Shown in pieces: positions 62,433-64,000 of a stretch of DNA of 64,000 nt. Every line of letters starts with the position of its first letter. Position 1 is the first letter of the stretch. The notes beneath the pieces were generated by a model. That model was not told where the DNA came from and searched no databases. It saw only the letters and a program-made list of their open reading frames with translations. Source of the DNA: UBA7672 sp965279085 (lineage in GTDB: Bacteria; Pseudomonadota; Alphaproteobacteria; Caulobacterales; Hyphomonadaceae). A program made the translations under genes and the position numbers. The stretch covers positions 3,534,001-3,598,000 of the forward strand of contig OZ257149.1 in assembly GCA_965279085.1 (NCBI GenBank), in the 5' to 3' direction.

Positions 62433-63920
62433 CTAACCTGGGGCAAGCAGCTGCGATGCGGCTCGCTCACCGGCCTCCACCGCGCCGTTCATGAAGCCCG
62501 CGCTGTTGAGGCTGGTGTGTTCGCCCGCGAAGATCAGGCGGCCGCCGAGCTCTGGCTGCGCGGCGTACTCGAAGAACATCGTGTACTGTCCCGCGAGCGC
62601 GCCGGCATAGCTGGCCTTGGTGTGCGGATGGTTCGGCCAGAAGAAGCTGGCGCGAACACGAGGCGTCAGCGCGCTGGCGAGATCCGGCGACAGCGAGGCG
62701 AGGCTGGATTCCAGCGTGGCGAGCACGGCGGATTCTTCGCTCTTCGCGGGGGCGCCGGTGATAAAGTTGGTGATGACGCCGCCCGTGCCTTCCTGGCCGG
62801 CGCTGGTATCCCAGATGACCTGGAAGCCGCGGTCGGAATATACGGTGCCAGTAAGGGGCGAGTTGATGCCGAGCAACTGGCCCTGCCATGGCCGCGACGA
62901 CGTGCCGACCATCAGCTTGGAATTGACGCCATAGCCGAGCTCATTGATGGCCTTCATCTTCTCCGCGGACAGGCCGAGGCCGCCAACGCCTTTGACTTCA
63001 CGCAGGCGCGTGAACGGCAAGGCGAGCACGACGCGGCCGAAGCTGCGCTCCAGCAGTGCGCCGGTCTCGGTCTTGAAGGTGAGCTTGAAGCCGTCGCCGT
63101 CGCGCGCGATGGCGGTCAGTTCGTGGCGGTGGCTGATCTGCACGCGTTCGGCAAGCGGGGCGACGGTGAGGCGTTGCGTGAGCGTTTCCGGAAGCGTGCC
63201 CGATCCGCCCGCGATGCGGTGCGCCTCATCGCTGTCGCCGAACATGGCGAAGCCCTCCGCCGTGTCGGAGCCGATGAAGTCAACGAGGTTGAGTGAGGAC
63301 TGCTCTTCAACGGGGATGCCGTACTCGGCGTGATAGGCGAGGGCGAGCAGGTCGATCACCCATCGCTCGGTCGAGCCGGCGAGGCTTTCGAGATATTTGG
63401 AGAGCGGGAGGGCATCGAGTTCGTGCGCCCGAGGTGTCCATTCGCCCGCCGCATCCAGTAGCGCGGCCTGGTCAGCCGCGATACGCACCGCGATCGGCAG
63501 GAAAGCCCCCGTCTGCGCGGCCGGGTCCAGCAGATCGCCAGCAAGGCGCGGCTTGCCCCCAATGTCATAGATGTCGCTGGCTTCGCTGCCTTCCGGATGC
63601 AGCCGCTGGATTCCGATGCCGAGTTCGCCGCAAAGCTTGATGAGTTCGGTGTGGTTCGAGTCGACCAGTTCGCCGCCGAGTTCGCAGAAGTGTCCTTCCG
63701 GCGTGAAGTCGCGCAGCGTGTACATGCGCCCGCCCGTGCGTCCGCTCGACTCGAAGATCTCGCTGGACATCCCCGCGTTCGCCAGCCGCCAGGCGACGAG
63801 GAGGCCGGATGTTCCGCCGCCCACGATGGCGACTAAATCGGGCGAGCCCGGCCCCGAAACTGCGCGGGGCGTGCAGGCGGCAGCCGCAGCCATCAGGGCA
63901 ATGGCGGATCTGCGTGTCAT
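62433..63920 (-). CDS. Flavin amine oxidase, exported
   Basis: FAD-dependent amine oxidase, 495 aa from ATG 63920; an ATG at 63959 would add 13 residues. MTRRSAIALMAAAAACTP is a Tat-like signal with possible lipoprotein Cys. The FAD site is VAIVGGGTSGLLVAWRL, then GGRMYTLRD and, near the end, RLIFAGEHTS and GFMNGAVEAGERAA, the second FAD signature of monoamine oxidases. The substrate amine and whether it is truly periplasmic are not decided. Confidence 0.88.
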   Translation of the reverse strand: MTRRSAIALMAAAAACTPRAVSGPGSPDLVAIVGGGTSGLLVAWRLANAGMSSEIFESSGRTGGRMYTLRDFTPEGHFCELGGELVDSNHTELIKLCGELGIGIQRLHPEGSEASDIYDIGGKPRLAGDLLDPAAQTGAFLPIAVRIAADQAALLDAAGEWTPRAHELDALPLSKYLESLAGSTERWVIDLLALAYHAEYGIPVEEQSSLNLVDFIGSDTAEGFAMFGDSDEAHRIAGGSGTLPETLTQRLTVAPLAERVQISHRHELTAIARDGDGFKLTFKTETGALLERSFGRVVLALPFTRLREVKGVGGLGLSAEKMKAINELGYGVNSKLMVGTSSRPWQGQLLGINSPLTGTVYSDRGFQVIWDTSAGQEGTGGVITNFITGAPAKSEESAVLATLESSLASLSPDLASALTPRVRASFFWPNHPHTKASYAGALAGQYTMFFEYAAQPELGGRLIFAGEHTSLNSAGFMNGAVEAGERAASQLLAPG

Positions 63921-64000
63921 GGCGCGCGGGCCGAACGGTGGCGCGCCTGGCAGCTCCATGCGCGCCCGTGTGATCGCAGTGCGAATGCGCGCGAACAGTT

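Noticed and set aside
1..64000. CRISPR array, prophage or insertion sequence
   Set aside because: No regularly spaced direct repeats, integrase, transposase or terminal inverted repeats were found.

Overview
High-GC chromosomal DNA from an alphaproteobacterium, most like a Caulobacterales/Hyphomonadaceae-type organism. This rests on the mutY|DUF721|DsbA|smc neighbourhood, the ffs-dnaX-ybaB block, TamA-TamB, a HIG1 (twin-transmembrane) protein close to a cobalamin adenosyltransferase, a membrane-anchored CycM-like cytochrome c, and a wealth of exported lipoproteins and hydrolases. The genus cannot be fixed from the sequence alone. I see no phage, insertion sequence, CRISPR array or integron; the window looks like core genome with a few accessory islands.

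Layout. 1-9 kb: truncated KaiC-like ATPase; a minus-strand run DUF721 - two DsbA-like lipoproteins - SMC - serine hydrolase; divergent mutY; a REP-like inverted pair. 9-12.7 kb: an overlapping operon of a (2Fe-2S) subunit, a Tat-exported molybdopterin subunit and a TauD-type dioxygenase. 12.9-20 kb: small membrane protein, 2OG-Fe(II) oxygenase, VOC protein, CycM-like cytochrome c, prephenate dehydratase, an outer-membrane barrel, GNAT, NudC and a TIR protein with four membrane helices. 20-27 kb: SRP RNA, dnaX, ybaB, small membrane proteins, an S9 peptidase lipoprotein, then fmt-GNAT-truA. 27-37 kb: membrane protein, tamA-tamB, dapE, an OmpA-domain protein with an internal membrane anchor, DUF2177. 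37-48 kb: XRE/DUF2178-like pair with a palindromic operator, lipoproteins, M20 peptidase, etfBA, DUF3144, TerB, a second serine hydrolase, NADAR, cobalamin adenosyltransferase, HIG1. 48-52 kb: two tandem exported methyltransferase-fold lipoproteins, then a MarR-controlled operon (36-aa peptide, Acg-type nitroreductase, MarR) behind twin 14-bp palindromes. 52-64 kb: three copies of an uncharacterised secreted family, DUF1993, IspZ, (2S)-methylsuccinyl-CoA dehydrogenase, cytochrome P460, coq7-dsbB, a VTT-domain (YqaA/DedA-like) protein, tRNA-Leu(CAA) and a flavin amine oxidase.

Functional links. Mcd, ETF and the B12 adenosyltransferase together suggest the ethylmalonyl-CoA pathway of acetyl-CoA assimilation. 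The DsbA-like proteins and DsbB form an oxidative folding route. TamAB, the barrel protein and the OmpA-domain protein belong to envelope biogenesis. The best candidates for something undescribed are the MarR/Acg/micropeptide operon with its twin operators, the XRE-DUF2178 module with its own operator, the tandem exported methyltransferase-like lipoproteins, the three-copy EYACHEGNY family, and the TIR membrane protein.
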